Shown here: in pieces, positions 33,803 through 42,883 of the stretch
How positions within the stretch are numbered: position 1 is the first letter of the stretch
How the letters are laid out: each line of letters starts with the position of its first letter
NCBI GenBank assembly: GCA_014860625.1
Contig: JACZJJ010000153.1
Coordinates: 1-49,484 of the forward strand
DNA length: 49,484 nucleotides
Direction of reading: 5' to 3'
Source of the DNA: Bacteroidales bacterium
GTDB taxonomy: Bacteria > Bacteroidota > Bacteroidia > Bacteroidales > FEN-979
Notes under the pieces: model-generated
Databases searched by the model: none
The model's input: the letters and a program-made list of their open reading frames with translations, nothing else
What the model was told of the DNA's origin: nothing
Translations under genes and position numbers: made by a program

Positions 33803-34594
33803 TTAATGAATTCCTCTCGCCAGGCCGCCATCCACGAGCAGGTTAACACCACTTATATAACTGGCGTTTTCGGAGGAAAGGAACGCGATCACATCACCAA
33901 CCTCTGCCAGCTTCCCCATGCGGCCTGCCGGAATATCTCTGACTATCTCTGCCATGTACTCCTCGGGCGTGATATTTTTCGTGGCAGAGCGTTGCTGCAT
34001 CAGATCCTGCTGACGTTCCGTATGGATGAATCCGGGACAAATTGTATTTACGGTGATATTGTCTTTGGCATATTTGTTGGAAAGCACTTTGCTGAGGCCA
34101 TGAATCCCCGGCCGCAAAGCAGATGAAATCAACAGGTCGTTGACAGGCTGCTTTCCGGTGATGGATGTAATGGTGATGATTCTTCCCCATTGCTGTTTTA
34201 TCATCAGAGGCAACGCTTCCCTGGTTAACCGTACCATGCTCATCAGCGTGAGTTCGTAACCCTGTCTCCACTCCTCGTCGGTCATGGTCAGGATATCTCC
34301 GGTAGGAGGGCCGCCGGCATTGTTGACAAGGACATGGAGGGTCCCGAACCGCTCCCTGATCGTTTCAAACAGCATTCCGATTTGTTCCGCTCTGGAGACG
34401 TCAGCCACCACAGGTAAAACCTCAGCGCCACTAACACGCCTGATTTCATCAGCGGCAAGTTCGATCTCTTTCTTGTTTCGTGAACAAACAATGACCGTGG
34501 CTCCCTCTTTTGCCAGCGACATCGCGGCAGCTTTCCCCAGGCCTTTGCTGGATGCCGTAACGAGTGCGATTTTTGATGTTAGATGCAGTTCCAT
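33803..34594 (-). CDS. short-chain dehydrogenase/reductase-fold protein lacking the Tyr-Lys pair
   Basis: 263 aa from ATG 34594; the longest frame begins at a TTG two codons earlier. The cofactor site TASSKGLGKAAA, LVNNAGGPP and the C-terminal NTICPGF and SYISGVNLLVDGG are those of classical SDRs. At the catalytic position, 13 residues after the conserved Ser (ITITS), the YxxxK is replaced by SxxxR (ISSALRPG). Tyr is the usual acid/base and Lys lowers its pKa, so the enzyme either uses another mechanism or has another role. From memory a minor SDR subgroup shares this change. It is flanked by the transglutaminase-like gene and a histidine kinase, neither functionally linked. Confidence 0.85.
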   Translation of the reverse strand: MELHLTSKIALVTASSKGLGKAAAMSLAKEGATVIVCSRNKKEIELAADEIRRVSGAEVLPVVADVSRAEQIGMLFETIRERFGTLHVLVNNAGGPPTGDILTMTDEEWRQGYELTLMSMVRLTREALPLMIKQQWGRIITITSITGKQPVNDLLISSALRPGIHGLSKVLSNKYAKDNITVNTICPGFIHTERQQDLMQQRSATKNITPEEYMAEIVRDIPAGRMGKLAEVGDVIAFLSSENASYISGVNLLVDGGLARGIH

Positions 34595-34727
34595 TGACAA
34601 ATGTATTAAGTGTTTTTTCTATAGGGTTATTCCATGATACAGGCGTGATCCCTTTCAGACTCTCGGTATCTTCCGAAAGATGAGGTTTTTACGGGGTCCA
34701 CAGCAATTTCCAATGACCATCCTGGCT

Positions 34728-35897
34728 CTACATGTTTTCATTCACTGTTGGTAATGAAAAATTAAAAGTTGAGCCATCTCCGAGACTACTCTCAATCCAA
34801 ATTTCCCCCTTATTTTTTTCAATAAATTCTTTGCAGAGTATCAAACCAAGACCAGTTCCTTTCTCTTTTTGTGTGCCAAGAGTTGAACTGCTTTCGCTAA
34901 TAGTGAACAATTTGTCAATTCTTTCTTTCGATATGCCAACTCCATTATCGGTGATAGTAACGATTAACTCATTTTTTTCATTTACGGATGAAAATTTTAT
35001 TATGCCTCCGGTTTGAGTGAATTTCATTGCATTTGAAATCAAATTCCGCAATACGGTGCTAACCATTTCTTTGTCAGCAAAAACCTGAGTATTTGGCGAA
35101 ATCTTATTTTCTACGTGGATGTGTTTTTGTTCCGCAACTACTTTTAATAAAGAGGTCACTTCGCTGATAATATTTGCTATATCGAAATGTTCAGGGTTGA
35201 AAGGCATTCTGCCAGATTCCAATTGTGACCATGTCATTAGGTTGGCGAGCAAATCCATTGCCCTGTTGGATGATTGCAATATGATTCTTGCAACTTCAAC
35301 AATTTTATCATAGTTTTTTTCTTTGACCTCTTCAATCAAATGTTCGCTAAATCCAATTATAGAATTAAAGGGGGTTTTCAAATCGTGAGCAATAATTGAA
35401 AAGAATTTATCTTTAGTAGCGTTTAGTTCGATCAACCTTAATTCATTGTTTTTGTTTTCTGTAATATCATAACAAGAGCCGATATAGCCTATAAATGAAT
35501 TATCTAAATCGTGGAATGGTCTGCCAAAATCACGTATCCAACGATACTCCCCAAATTTATTTTTCATTCGATATTCCATTAAAAACGCTTCTTTTTTATC
35601 GAATGCAGTAACATATGTTCGCAAACAAAAATCGAAATCATCAGGATGAACCCCCTCAGCCCATCCATTTCCAAATTCTTGTTCCATTGTTCTGCCTGTG
35701 AATTCAAGCCATGTTTTATTGAAATAGTCACACAATTTGTCTAAACGCGAACGCCAAATCAAAGCTGGAAATTCTTCAAATATTTTCAAATACAACTCTT
35801 TGGCTTTATTTATCTCAACTTGTTGCTCTCTAAGAATTGAATTCTCTCTTTCAAGTTCTTTTATTCTCTCCGTTAAAAAATTAGTTTCAGTGTCCAT
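34728..35897 (-). CDS. cytosolic PAS-domain sensor histidine kinase
   Basis: 389 aa without membrane segments. A short N-terminal coiled coil (ERIKELERENSILREQQVEI) precedes one PAS domain with PAC motif (about 30-150, ending GYIGSCYDITENKNNE). The HisKA phospho-acceptor is in FFSIIAHDLKTPFNSIIGFSEHL (about His 172), and the ATPase domain has N box LRNLISNAMKFT, G1 VTITDNGVGIS and G2 GTGLGLILCKEF. No response regulator is adjacent, so it is an orphan kinase. Codon use is much more AT-rich than in its neighbours, and about 880 bp of AT-rich non-coding DNA follows upstream; together these hint at horizontal acquisition. Confidence 0.92.
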   Translation of the reverse strand: MDTETNFLTERIKELERENSILREQQVEINKAKELYLKIFEEFPALIWRSRLDKLCDYFNKTWLEFTGRTMEQEFGNGWAEGVHPDDFDFCLRTYVTAFDKKEAFLMEYRMKNKFGEYRWIRDFGRPFHDLDNSFIGYIGSCYDITENKNNELRLIELNATKDKFFSIIAHDLKTPFNSIIGFSEHLIEEVKEKNYDKIVEVARIILQSSNRAMDLLANLMTWSQLESGRMPFNPEHFDIANIISEVTSLLKVVAEQKHIHVENKISPNTQVFADKEMVSTVLRNLISNAMKFTQTGGIIKFSSVNEKNELIVTITDNGVGISKERIDKLFTISESSSTLGTQKEKGTGLGLILCKEFIEKNKGEIWIESSLGDGSTFNFSLPTVNENM

Positions 35898-36429
35898 GGT
35901 CTTGATTTTTTAGCATTGGCTATAACGTCTATCTACACCCACCGGGGAGGGCATGCTTGGCCGTTTGTTTGTATTCGAATATTTTGATCATTTATTTACG
36001 TTGTTGTTCACTTTGAATCACTTGGGCCCCCAGGCTCCGGGTGCAGGCTTGTCCCGGGGCCAGATCCATATCTCTCAATTCTGATTGACGCTCCCACACT
36101 AGGCAATGTCGCAATTGACTTTACCTGTTTTAACTTTGGCCTTCTCTTTTCTCAATTGAAACCCATGAAGCGTCAAACCGATCAACTTGACATATTTGAT
36201 TGATTCATCGCCAATCTAATTGCATTGTAAAAGTATGAACTAGAATTTCCATACCGTAAATTTGCCAAATATTTTTAAATATGATCCGAAATTATTCGTA
36301 TTTGATAGTATAATGCCTTCATAATAATACCCAAATATAAAGAAAGTCTAAATGTCCGATAAGTTTAGAATATTTCTTTATCGAACCTTTTCCAGGTCCG
36401 TGCCAAACGATCTGTACGATTTTATTTGA

Positions 36430-36633
36430 TTTTCTCTAAGGATATTTTGTTTTGGATCTTATAATGGGCAGGATATCAATAAAATAGATTACAATGAACT
36501 GCTCCGTGTGTTTGCGGTAGCTCCCGGAAGGAAGGGTCATCGGGTGGCTATCGAATCCCAACAGGAGGGACCGGGGGTAGATCAAACCCCAATTGTGGCG
36601 TATGTGAATACTTTCACCGGAAACGGGAAGTGA
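36430..36633 (+). pseudogene. possible decayed coding fragment
   Basis: Stop-to-stop frame of 67 codons without an ATG; the 3' two-thirds (from about 36490) is richer in GC than its surroundings and reads like protein (NELLRVFAVAPGRKGHRVAI...VDQTPIVAYVNTF). It faintly resembles the C-terminal region of phage terminase large subunits, but too weakly to name. Confidence 0.25.
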
Positions 36634-36644
36634 AAATAGGGATA

Positions 36645-36668
36645 GTCCCCTTTGGGGGATTTAGGGGT
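36645..36668. repeat. REP-like palindromic element (CCCCTTTGGGG)
   Basis: AGTCCCCTTTGGGGGATTTAG form: a 4-bp C/G stem with 3-nt loop followed by ATTTAGGGG. From memory, similar CCCCTTTGGGGGATTTAGGGG elements are scattered between genes of many Bacteroidota. Confidence 0.5.
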
Positions 36669-36693
36669 AACCGTCGATTTTTTCCCGAAATTA

Positions 36694-36724
36694 TTGCAAA
36701 ACCCATTAAAAAGCTCTATTTTTG
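36694..36724 (+). promoter_or_regulatory. promoter of the first array gene
   Basis: TTG (36694-36696), 20 bp spacer, TATTTTTG (36717-36724). Transcription near 36731 leaves a leader of about 55 bases before ATG 36786. Confidence 0.65.
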
Positions 36725-36785
36725 TCATTCTTATTGTTGGATTTAACTCGATAAATTAATAATTGTTTAACCAAAATCATTGAAA

Positions 36786-38792
36786 ATGAAGAAAATTCTA
36801 CTCTTCAGCGTGGCTCTTATTATCGGCCTCGCTGTAACGGCTCAGAACTTTCAGCTGAAGAACTCAGTGCCTACTGCAAAGAAGGTGACTGAACAAGCAG
36901 TTGGGATAGAGCCTGCTAGCACAAGTAATGCAACAGTTACGCCAGGTCCGGTTATGGTGAATGGTGATGGCGTTGATGTTGTTAGCGTAATTACCATTGG
37001 TACTTCTGCCAACGCATACGGAAACGGTTATGCCGGCGGTCAGAAAACGTTGGTGTGGGCCGATCCACTGCTTGGAGTGGTTCAGAATTTCCACCGCTTA
37101 GGTCCGGGAGCAACCCCACCCAGCTTTTCAGGATATCTTGGTTTTGACCTCGGTATTAACAAAGGAATGACCTCTACGGATTGGACAGTTAACAATCAGG
37201 TCTATAACGCCGTTGAAAATGCAGGAGGAACCTACTTCGTTGATGCAGCCCGTTATCCTCAGGCTGTTATCTACAATCCTGGTACCGGAATTGATGATGC
37301 TGTTTGTGCATTCTTTGCACCAAACCTCTCCAACACTCTCTCCACATGGGGCGGTCTTAGCTATGGCACTGCAAAGCTCACCAACACAGCCGATTCCACC
37401 AAACACCTTTACTGGTACGCACCTCCACCTTATACTTATATTCCTGACGGAATGATGCTCCTTGGTGATGGCAAAATCATCGTTACCGACCTGGATCAGA
37501 ACTGGGAAAGTGGTGCCGTTGAATATCAGGGAAACATCATCCTCACCACCGGAGTATGGAATGCTACAGATATGGACTTCGAATACACCATGAGCCTTCT
37601 TGAGCACCCGACACTGGACAACCAGCGTCCTGCCAACGAGCGTATTGCAGCTTCACCCAATGGCATGCATGTTTGGGTTGTATCCCTGGCCAACACCGGA
37701 GATCTTCCTCCTGTTGGTGGCGTACAGGAGCGGTTCTACCCGATCCTGTGGCACTCTGCCGATTATGGAGTTACCTGGAGTGATCCTATCCCGGTTCAAC
37801 TTGACGGAACAGATGGGATTGATCCCATTAAAAACTTCCTGAGCGACTACCGCATTGAGCAGCTGTATACACCTCCATTTCCTACCCGTGATGAGATTCC
37901 TTACACCACCGCTTTCGATTGCGACATCGTAGTTGACGCCTGGGGTAACCCACACATTGGAGTTGTTGTTGGTGTTTCTGCCGATGGCTATTCGATTGCT
38001 ACCGGTGACAGCTCGTATGCTGTTTTTGATGTCTATTCACCCGACAAAGGAGATACCTGGTGTGCTGCCCTTATGGGACATCCCTGGACATTCCGTGGTG
38101 ATTATGGTGACCTCACCGAAGATAACCGCGTGAACGCTTCTGTCAACTATGCCGGCGACAAAGTTTTCTTCACCTGGATTGATACACAGGTTCCCGGTAT
38201 TACCGATAACATCAATCCCGATGTATTTGCCCGTGGATTCGACCTGGTGCTGAATGCTCTCACCAGTGTGAACGGAGACGACCAGCCTAACAATGTTACG
38301 TTCCTTTCAGATGTAACTCAGCAGGCCTATTTCTCAACAGCTTCGTATTATACATTCTCCGTGGGTGAATTTGATTATATTCCAATCGTATCCGAGTTAC
38401 TGTCAGATCCCAACGATCCGGCAGCTCCTGTTACGTTCAAATATATCCCCGACTTCGCATACCAGGATGGCGATTTTACCATCATGCGCCCCGACTGCTC
38501 TGTGCCATTCCCGGTTGGTGTTGACAACAGGAAAGCTGAACTGGAAATTTCGATCTATCCAAATCCTGTTACCGATATCGCTGTGATGAAGGTGAACATG
38601 ATTCAGGGCGGAAATGTTCAGATCTCTCTGACCAACATGCTCGGACAAACCGTTATGAATCTTAACAAAGGCTTTGTAGCTGCAGGAAACCAGCAGTTTA
38701 CACTGGATGCCCGCAACCTGAACGCAGGTGTCTACTTTGCAACCGTTCAGATCAACGGCGAGAAATACACCAGAAAAGTAGTTGTTGAATAA
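36786..38792 (+). CDS. secreted Asp-box protein with T9SS type A sorting domain (array member 1)
   Basis: 668 aa from ATG 36786 (a TTG at 36780 is in frame but unnecessary). Signal peptide MKKILLFSVALIIGLAVTAQ. The body is beta-rich with Asp-box (BNR) motifs SADYGVTW (about 322) and SPDKGDTW (about 416), as in sialidase-like beta-propellers. The last 80 residues form a T9SS type A tail: ISIYPNPVTD...NLNAGVYFATVQINGEKYTRKVVVE. It should cross the outer membrane through the type IX system and be anchored or released at the surface. It is the most diverged of five tandem relatives and longer by about 50 residues. No sialidase catalytic residues were identified; function unknown. Confidence 0.88.
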   Translation: MKKILLFSVALIIGLAVTAQNFQLKNSVPTAKKVTEQAVGIEPASTSNATVTPGPVMVNGDGVDVVSVITIGTSANAYGNGYAGGQKTLVWADPLLGVVQNFHRLGPGATPPSFSGYLGFDLGINKGMTSTDWTVNNQVYNAVENAGGTYFVDAARYPQAVIYNPGTGIDDAVCAFFAPNLSNTLSTWGGLSYGTAKLTNTADSTKHLYWYAPPPYTYIPDGMMLLGDGKIIVTDLDQNWESGAVEYQGNIILTTGVWNATDMDFEYTMSLLEHPTLDNQRPANERIAASPNGMHVWVVSLANTGDLPPVGGVQERFYPILWHSADYGVTWSDPIPVQLDGTDGIDPIKNFLSDYRIEQLYTPPFPTRDEIPYTTAFDCDIVVDAWGNPHIGVVVGVSADGYSIATGDSSYAVFDVYSPDKGDTWCAALMGHPWTFRGDYGDLTEDNRVNASVNYAGDKVFFTWIDTQVPGITDNINPDVFARGFDLVLNALTSVNGDDQPNNVTFLSDVTQQAYFSTASYYTFSVGEFDYIPIVSELLSDPNDPAAPVTFKYIPDFAYQDGDFTIMRPDCSVPFPVGVDNRKAELEISIYPNPVTDIAVMKVNMIQGGNVQISLTNMLGQTVMNLNKGFVAAGNQQFTLDARNLNAGVYFATVQINGEKYTRKVVVE

Positions 38793-38807
38793 ATTAACTT
38801 CTTTTTC

Positions 38808-38846
38808 AAAAAAAAGAGTCCGGTCTTGTCCGGGCTCTTTTTTTTT
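38808..38846 (+). terminator. Rho-independent terminator after array member 1
   Basis: 8-bp stem GAGTCCGG/CCGGGCTC (38816-38823 with 38830-38837, one G-T pair), 6-base loop, A-run before and T9 after. Confidence 0.9.
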
Positions 38847-38855
38847 ATACATTTG
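38826..38855 (+). promoter_or_regulatory. promoter of array member 2, overlapping the preceding terminator
   Basis: TTG (38826-38828) in the terminator loop, 19 bp spacer, TACATTTG (38848-38855) right after the T-run. The terminator hairpin therefore forms the upstream half of the next promoter. Confidence 0.6.
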
Positions 38856-38894
38856 TATCGGATTCATTCATGTTTCACTTAAAACCAAAATCTT

Positions 38895-40757
38895 ATGAAA
38901 AGATCGCTACTCCTTTTTATTGCCATTGGATTCATTGTTTCCGCTATGGCCCAATACAAGCCATACAGCAACACTGCCAATAGCAAAGTCAAAGTTCCGA
39001 AGACTACCTTTCAGATTGATGATCAGGTAGTTGGAGCAAAGGCAACAAACACTACAGTTATCTCAGATGCTATATTGGCTGATGAGATTGTCATGCAGAC
39101 AGTTTATGACCTGCAGTCGAATGCTGCTATGCAGCACCGGATCTACCGTTATGACGACGGCTCTATCGGAGCAGTCTCCATGATGGCTCACCTCGACGAT
39201 TTTACCGACAGGGGTACAGGATACAACTACTATGATGGCACTTCCTGGGCAGCACAACCTGCCGCCCGTATCGAAAACACGAAAACCGGCTGGCCATCCT
39301 ACGCGCCACTTGGTGCTAACGGCGAAATCGTAGTCGCTCACAGAAGCGGTACCACACCGTTAGTCCTTAGCAAACGCGACACCCGCGGAACCGGTGTATG
39401 GACACAATTGGAAATACCCTCTCCTGCTGCTTCCCCCGGTATGCTTTGGCCCCGAATGGTGACCAACGGCCCCGACCATATGAATGTACATGTGATCTGC
39501 CTGACTGCTCCCACCGGAAATGGTGGAGTGGTTTATGAAGGTATGGACGGAGCAGTAGTTTACAACCGCTCTCTCGATGGAGGAGAAACCTGGGACGGAT
39601 GGCAGCTACTTGATGGGATGACCTCGGCCGAGTACCTCGGATTTGGTGGTGACTCCTACGCCTGGGCCGAACCCCATGGCAACACCCTTGCGTTCATGCT
39701 GGGTGATAACTGGAACGATGCCTTTGTTATGAAATCTATGGACAACGGTGATTCATGGACAAAAGAGATGATCTGGAATTGCCCCTTTAACTTGTGGGCC
39801 GGCGGCGATACGACCGGTGATTTCAACTGCATGGACGGTGTAATGGCTCTGGCTATTGGTCCGGATGATGTGGTTCATACCACCATTGGTTTCATGCGCG
39901 CAAACGGAGATGAAACCGGTGCCAAATTTTACTTCCCGTGGACCGATGGCCTGATTTACTGGAATGACAATATGCCCGAATTCCCGCAGGAACTGGATCC
40001 CGAGTGGCTGGATGAGAATGGCTATATGATTGGCTGGGTGCAGGATACCATGGTATGGTACGGCGATGTTACACAACTGGCTTATTACTACAACTCCATG
40101 AGCGGTATCCCCTCCGTGGTTGTGGATGATGCAAACCAGGTTTTCGCCTTCTGGTCCGGTGTTACAGAACTCCTCGACATCAACAACTATTTCCTGCGGC
40201 ATATCTATGCCCGGGCATCCGTTGACGGAGGTGATACCTGGAGAGATTATATTCACTATGTCAGCAGCGATTTTCTCTATCAGTGGTCTGAGATCGTTTA
40301 TGTCTCTACCTCACCTACAACAAGTGCAGAGAAGATTTACTTCTCCTTCCAGGAAGACGGTGAAGCAGGAACTTACCTCAAAGGCTCACAGGGAGCTCAG
40401 GGACAGGTTTCCATCACCAACAACAACATCACGTTCAGCGACGTTGCAAAGGCTGACATCATCAATTGGGGAGTCGGTGTGAACAACCAGAAGGCAGAAT
40501 CCTTCGCTGTTGCTCAAAACTATCCAAACCCGGTTAATGGAAATACAGCAATCAACGTCCACCTCACACAACCGGGGAACCTCTCCCTGGCAGTGACCAA
40601 TGTGGTTGGTCAGCAGGTGATGCAACTCACAAAAGGAGCTGTGAATGCAGGCAGCTATCAGTTCATCGTTGATGGATCAGGTCTCTCAGCAGGGGTCTAT
40701 TTCTACACTGTAACCGTAAACAATCAATCTGTTACAAAACGGATGATTGTGGAGTAA
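38895..40757 (+). CDS. secreted Asp-box protein with T9SS type A sorting domain (array member 2)
   Basis: 620 aa. Signal peptide MKRSLLLFIAIGFIVSAMAQ. The segment FTDRGTGYNYYDGTSWAAQPAARIE and WPSYAPLGANGEIVVAHRSG is repeated with small changes in members 3-5. Three Asp-box motifs: SLDGGETW (about 226), SMDNGDSW (about 279) and SVDGGDTW (about 442), indicating a beta-propeller. The T9SS tail starts at about residue 545 (AQNYPNPVNGNTAIN) and ends GVYFYTVTVNNQSVTKRMIVE-like. It shares about half of its residues by eye with members 3-5. No enzyme motif recognised; a surface binding or adhesion role is a guess. Confidence 0.88.
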   Translation: MKRSLLLFIAIGFIVSAMAQYKPYSNTANSKVKVPKTTFQIDDQVVGAKATNTTVISDAILADEIVMQTVYDLQSNAAMQHRIYRYDDGSIGAVSMMAHLDDFTDRGTGYNYYDGTSWAAQPAARIENTKTGWPSYAPLGANGEIVVAHRSGTTPLVLSKRDTRGTGVWTQLEIPSPAASPGMLWPRMVTNGPDHMNVHVICLTAPTGNGGVVYEGMDGAVVYNRSLDGGETWDGWQLLDGMTSAEYLGFGGDSYAWAEPHGNTLAFMLGDNWNDAFVMKSMDNGDSWTKEMIWNCPFNLWAGGDTTGDFNCMDGVMALAIGPDDVVHTTIGFMRANGDETGAKFYFPWTDGLIYWNDNMPEFPQELDPEWLDENGYMIGWVQDTMVWYGDVTQLAYYYNSMSGIPSVVVDDANQVFAFWSGVTELLDINNYFLRHIYARASVDGGDTWRDYIHYVSSDFLYQWSEIVYVSTSPTTSAEKIYFSFQEDGEAGTYLKGSQGAQGQVSITNNNITFSDVAKADIINWGVGVNNQKAESFAVAQNYPNPVNGNTAINVHLTQPGNLSLAVTNVVGQQVMQLTKGAVNAGSYQFIVDGSGLSAGVYFYTVTVNNQSVTKRMIVE

Positions 40758-40773
40758 TATTCCGAAAACTTTT

Positions 40774-40815
40774 TCAAGAGACTGCCTGGTTCCCGGGCAG
40801 TCTCTTTTTTTTTTG
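40774..40815 (+). terminator. Rho-independent terminator after array member 2
   Basis: 10-bp perfect stem AGAGACTGCC/GGCAGTCTCT (40777-40786 with 40796-40805), 9-base loop, T10 run. Confidence 0.92.
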
Positions 40816-40852
40816 TCACTTTTTTTTCTACTTTTATCAAAAAATTGAACCT

Positions 40853-42706
40853 ATGAAGAGAATTCTATCATTTGTAACGGCAACTTTCCTTACGGTTAGT
40901 ATGTTTGCCCAGGTGACGAGCCACCTGAACAGCCCGAACCGGGATGTAAAATCAGCTCAGACAATGGTGCAGGGAGACGGGACCCTGGTTGGACAGCAAA
41001 ACCCAAACCCTACCGTCTCTACCAAGGCTACACTCGACGATCCTGTAACGATGGTTACCGTGTATGACCTGCAGTCGAATTCATCCGTGGAAAACCGGTT
41101 GTTCCTTTATCCGGGCGACGGAACTCTTGGCGCCATCGCTACCATGGCGCATGATAATACGTTTTCCGACAGAGGAACCGGCTATAATTATTTCGACGGT
41201 TCAAACTGGGGAACTCAACCCTCTGCACGGATTGAGTCCGTTAGAACAGGCTGGCCCTCCTATGCTCCGTGGGGACCCAATGGAGAAATCGTTGTGGCAC
41301 ACCAGAGCGGAACCACCCCTCTGATCATCAGTACAAGGGCTACCAAAGGAACGGGGGCCTGGACCCAAACCGAGCTTTATCCTCCCGCAGGAGCCTCCGG
41401 AATGCTGTGGCCCCGAATGGTAACCAATGGCACGGATCACATGAACATTCATATTATCAGCATGACAGCACCTACCGGAAATGGCGGAACGGTATGGAAT
41501 GATCTGGATGGGGCGCTGGTGTACAACCGCTCCCTTGATGGTGGAGCTAACTGGGACGGATGGCAGCTGCTGGATGGGATGACCTCTTCCGACTTTTTAG
41601 CCTTCTCAGGCGACTCCTACTCCTGGGCCGAACCTCAGGGCGATATTCTCTGCTTCACGTCAGGGGATAACTGGTACGATCAGTTCATCATGAAGTCGAC
41701 CGACAATGGCGATACATGGACCAAAACCACCGTGTGGCCCTGTCCGTTTACCTTCTGGGCAGGCGGAGATACCACCAGTAATTTTTACTGCGCTGACGGC
41801 ACCAATACCCTGGCCATCGATGGCAGCGGAAAAGTGCATCTGGCTTTTGGCATGCAACGGGCCAACGGAGATGAAACCGGCGCTAAATTCTGGTTTCCCT
41901 TTACCGATGGCGTGGTGTACTGGAATGAAGATATGCCAGCTTTCCCTGAATTTATGGACTGGGATCAACTTTATGCTGACGGAAACATGATCGGGTGGGT
42001 GCAGGATACCATGGTATGGTATGCCGCTACCACCGATCTGGCTTACTACTATAACTCCATGACCAGTCACCCAAACCTGGTGATCGATGATGCAGGCGAT
42101 ATGTATTGCGTGTGGGACGAGGTCACTACGTTGATGGACGTCAACAACTACATGCTCCGCCATTTGTATGCGAGAGCCTCATTTGACAATGGCGAGACCT
42201 GGACTGATGCCCAGGGGCTGACCGATGATTTTCTCTATACCTGGAGTGAGTGTGTTTTTCCTTTTGTAGCTAAAAACAGCAATGACAACCTATATATCAT
42301 CATGCAGGAAGATCCGGAAGCAGGACTTCAGTTCTACGGATCATCAGGTGCACAGGGACAGGTTGCCATCACGCAGAACAACCAGACGGTTTTGACAAGA
42401 AACAAATCAATTTTCTTCACCTCGGGAATAACAGAATCCTCTAAGCCGGCATTGACTGTCAGCCAGAATTACCCCAACCCTGTAAGGGATTACACCAACT
42501 TTCAGGTGAATGCCCCCCGGGCTGGTCTGCTTAACGTTCAGGTCGTCACTGTGCTGGGAAGAACCGTATGGTCCTCAAGTCCCGTTCAGATTGATTCAGG
42601 AAATCACACTGTACGGGTCGATGCCGGCAATTTTACCAGCGGGATATATCTCTGTAAAGTGACGCTGGATGGCGAAACCGTGACGAGGAAGATGATCGTT
42701 GAATAG
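40853..42706 (+). CDS. secreted Asp-box protein with T9SS type A sorting domain (array member 3)
   Basis: 617 aa. Signal peptide MKRILSFVTATFLTVSMFAQ. The layout is the same as member 2: VTVYDLQSNSSVENRLFLY, FSDRGTGYNYFDGSNWGTQP and WPSYAPWGPNGEIVVAHQSG. Asp-boxes are SLDGGANW, STDNGDTW and SFDNGETW, and GWVQDTMVWY...LAYYYNSMTS is shared with its neighbours. The T9SS tail (QNYPNPVRDYTNFQV...GIYLCKVTLDGETVTRKMIVE-like) is present. The region just upstream has a weak box only (TACTTTTA), so its promoter is not clear; read-through from member 2 would have to pass a strong terminator. No terminator follows it, only an inverted repeat. Confidence 0.88.
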   Translation: MKRILSFVTATFLTVSMFAQVTSHLNSPNRDVKSAQTMVQGDGTLVGQQNPNPTVSTKATLDDPVTMVTVYDLQSNSSVENRLFLYPGDGTLGAIATMAHDNTFSDRGTGYNYFDGSNWGTQPSARIESVRTGWPSYAPWGPNGEIVVAHQSGTTPLIISTRATKGTGAWTQTELYPPAGASGMLWPRMVTNGTDHMNIHIISMTAPTGNGGTVWNDLDGALVYNRSLDGGANWDGWQLLDGMTSSDFLAFSGDSYSWAEPQGDILCFTSGDNWYDQFIMKSTDNGDTWTKTTVWPCPFTFWAGGDTTSNFYCADGTNTLAIDGSGKVHLAFGMQRANGDETGAKFWFPFTDGVVYWNEDMPAFPEFMDWDQLYADGNMIGWVQDTMVWYAATTDLAYYYNSMTSHPNLVIDDAGDMYCVWDEVTTLMDVNNYMLRHLYARASFDNGETWTDAQGLTDDFLYTWSECVFPFVAKNSNDNLYIIMQEDPEAGLQFYGSSGAQGQVAITQNNQTVLTRNKSIFFTSGITESSKPALTVSQNYPNPVRDYTNFQVNAPRAGLLNVQVVTVLGRTVWSSSPVQIDSGNHTVRVDAGNFTSGIYLCKVTLDGETVTRKMIVE

Positions 42707-42748
42707 TTGTTTTGATTTGGTTTGACCGATAAACTTGAATGAATGACC

Positions 42749-42807
42749 GATCAATGCTGGCTTTTATGCCATAAACCATTAAAATCGAGTAAGAGCTGGC
42801 ATTGATC
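42749..42807. repeat. inverted repeat between array members 3 and 4
   Basis: GATCAATGC (42749-42757) and its exact complement GCATTGATC (42799-42807), separated by 41 bases that contain a small TGGC/GCCA hairpin. No T-run follows, so it is not a standard terminator; it could be an operator or an RNA fold in the member 3 transcript. Confidence 0.6.
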
Positions 42808-42838
42808 TAATTTATTTTACCGGGAGTTAGTTCCGGTC

Positions 42839-42846
42839 TACATTTG
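42839..42846 (+). promoter_or_regulatory. -7 box of array member 4
   Basis: TACATTTG, identical to the -7 box of member 2, 37 bp before the start codon. No TTG stands 17-23 bp upstream, so the promoter may need an activator. Confidence 0.5.
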
Positions 42847-42883
42847 TTCAAACTAATCTAAACAACCAAATCATTCAACTATT

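Larger units (their letters stand above)
35898..36693. other. ~800-bp stretch without an intact gene
   Basis: Mostly AT-rich (for example 36190-36480), with scattered stops in all frames. Two items stand out: an open frame of 67 codons with no ATG at 36430-36633, and a CCCCTTTGGGG palindrome at 36645-36668 just after it. No tRNA, transposase or inverted terminal repeats were recognised. Confidence 0.7.

Noticed and set aside
34598-34605. TACATTTG on the minus strand as promoter of the SDR gene
   Set aside because: Initiation would fall on or after the ATG at 34594 and no TTG stands upstream; judged chance.
35898-35960. Integron attC-like site near TATAACG after the histidine kinase
   Set aside because: The bases do not fit the paired RYYYAAC/GTTRRRY core sites and no integrase is present.
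36780-36785. TTG start for array member 1
   Set aside because: ATG 36786 directly precedes a normal signal peptide; the two extra residues add nothing.
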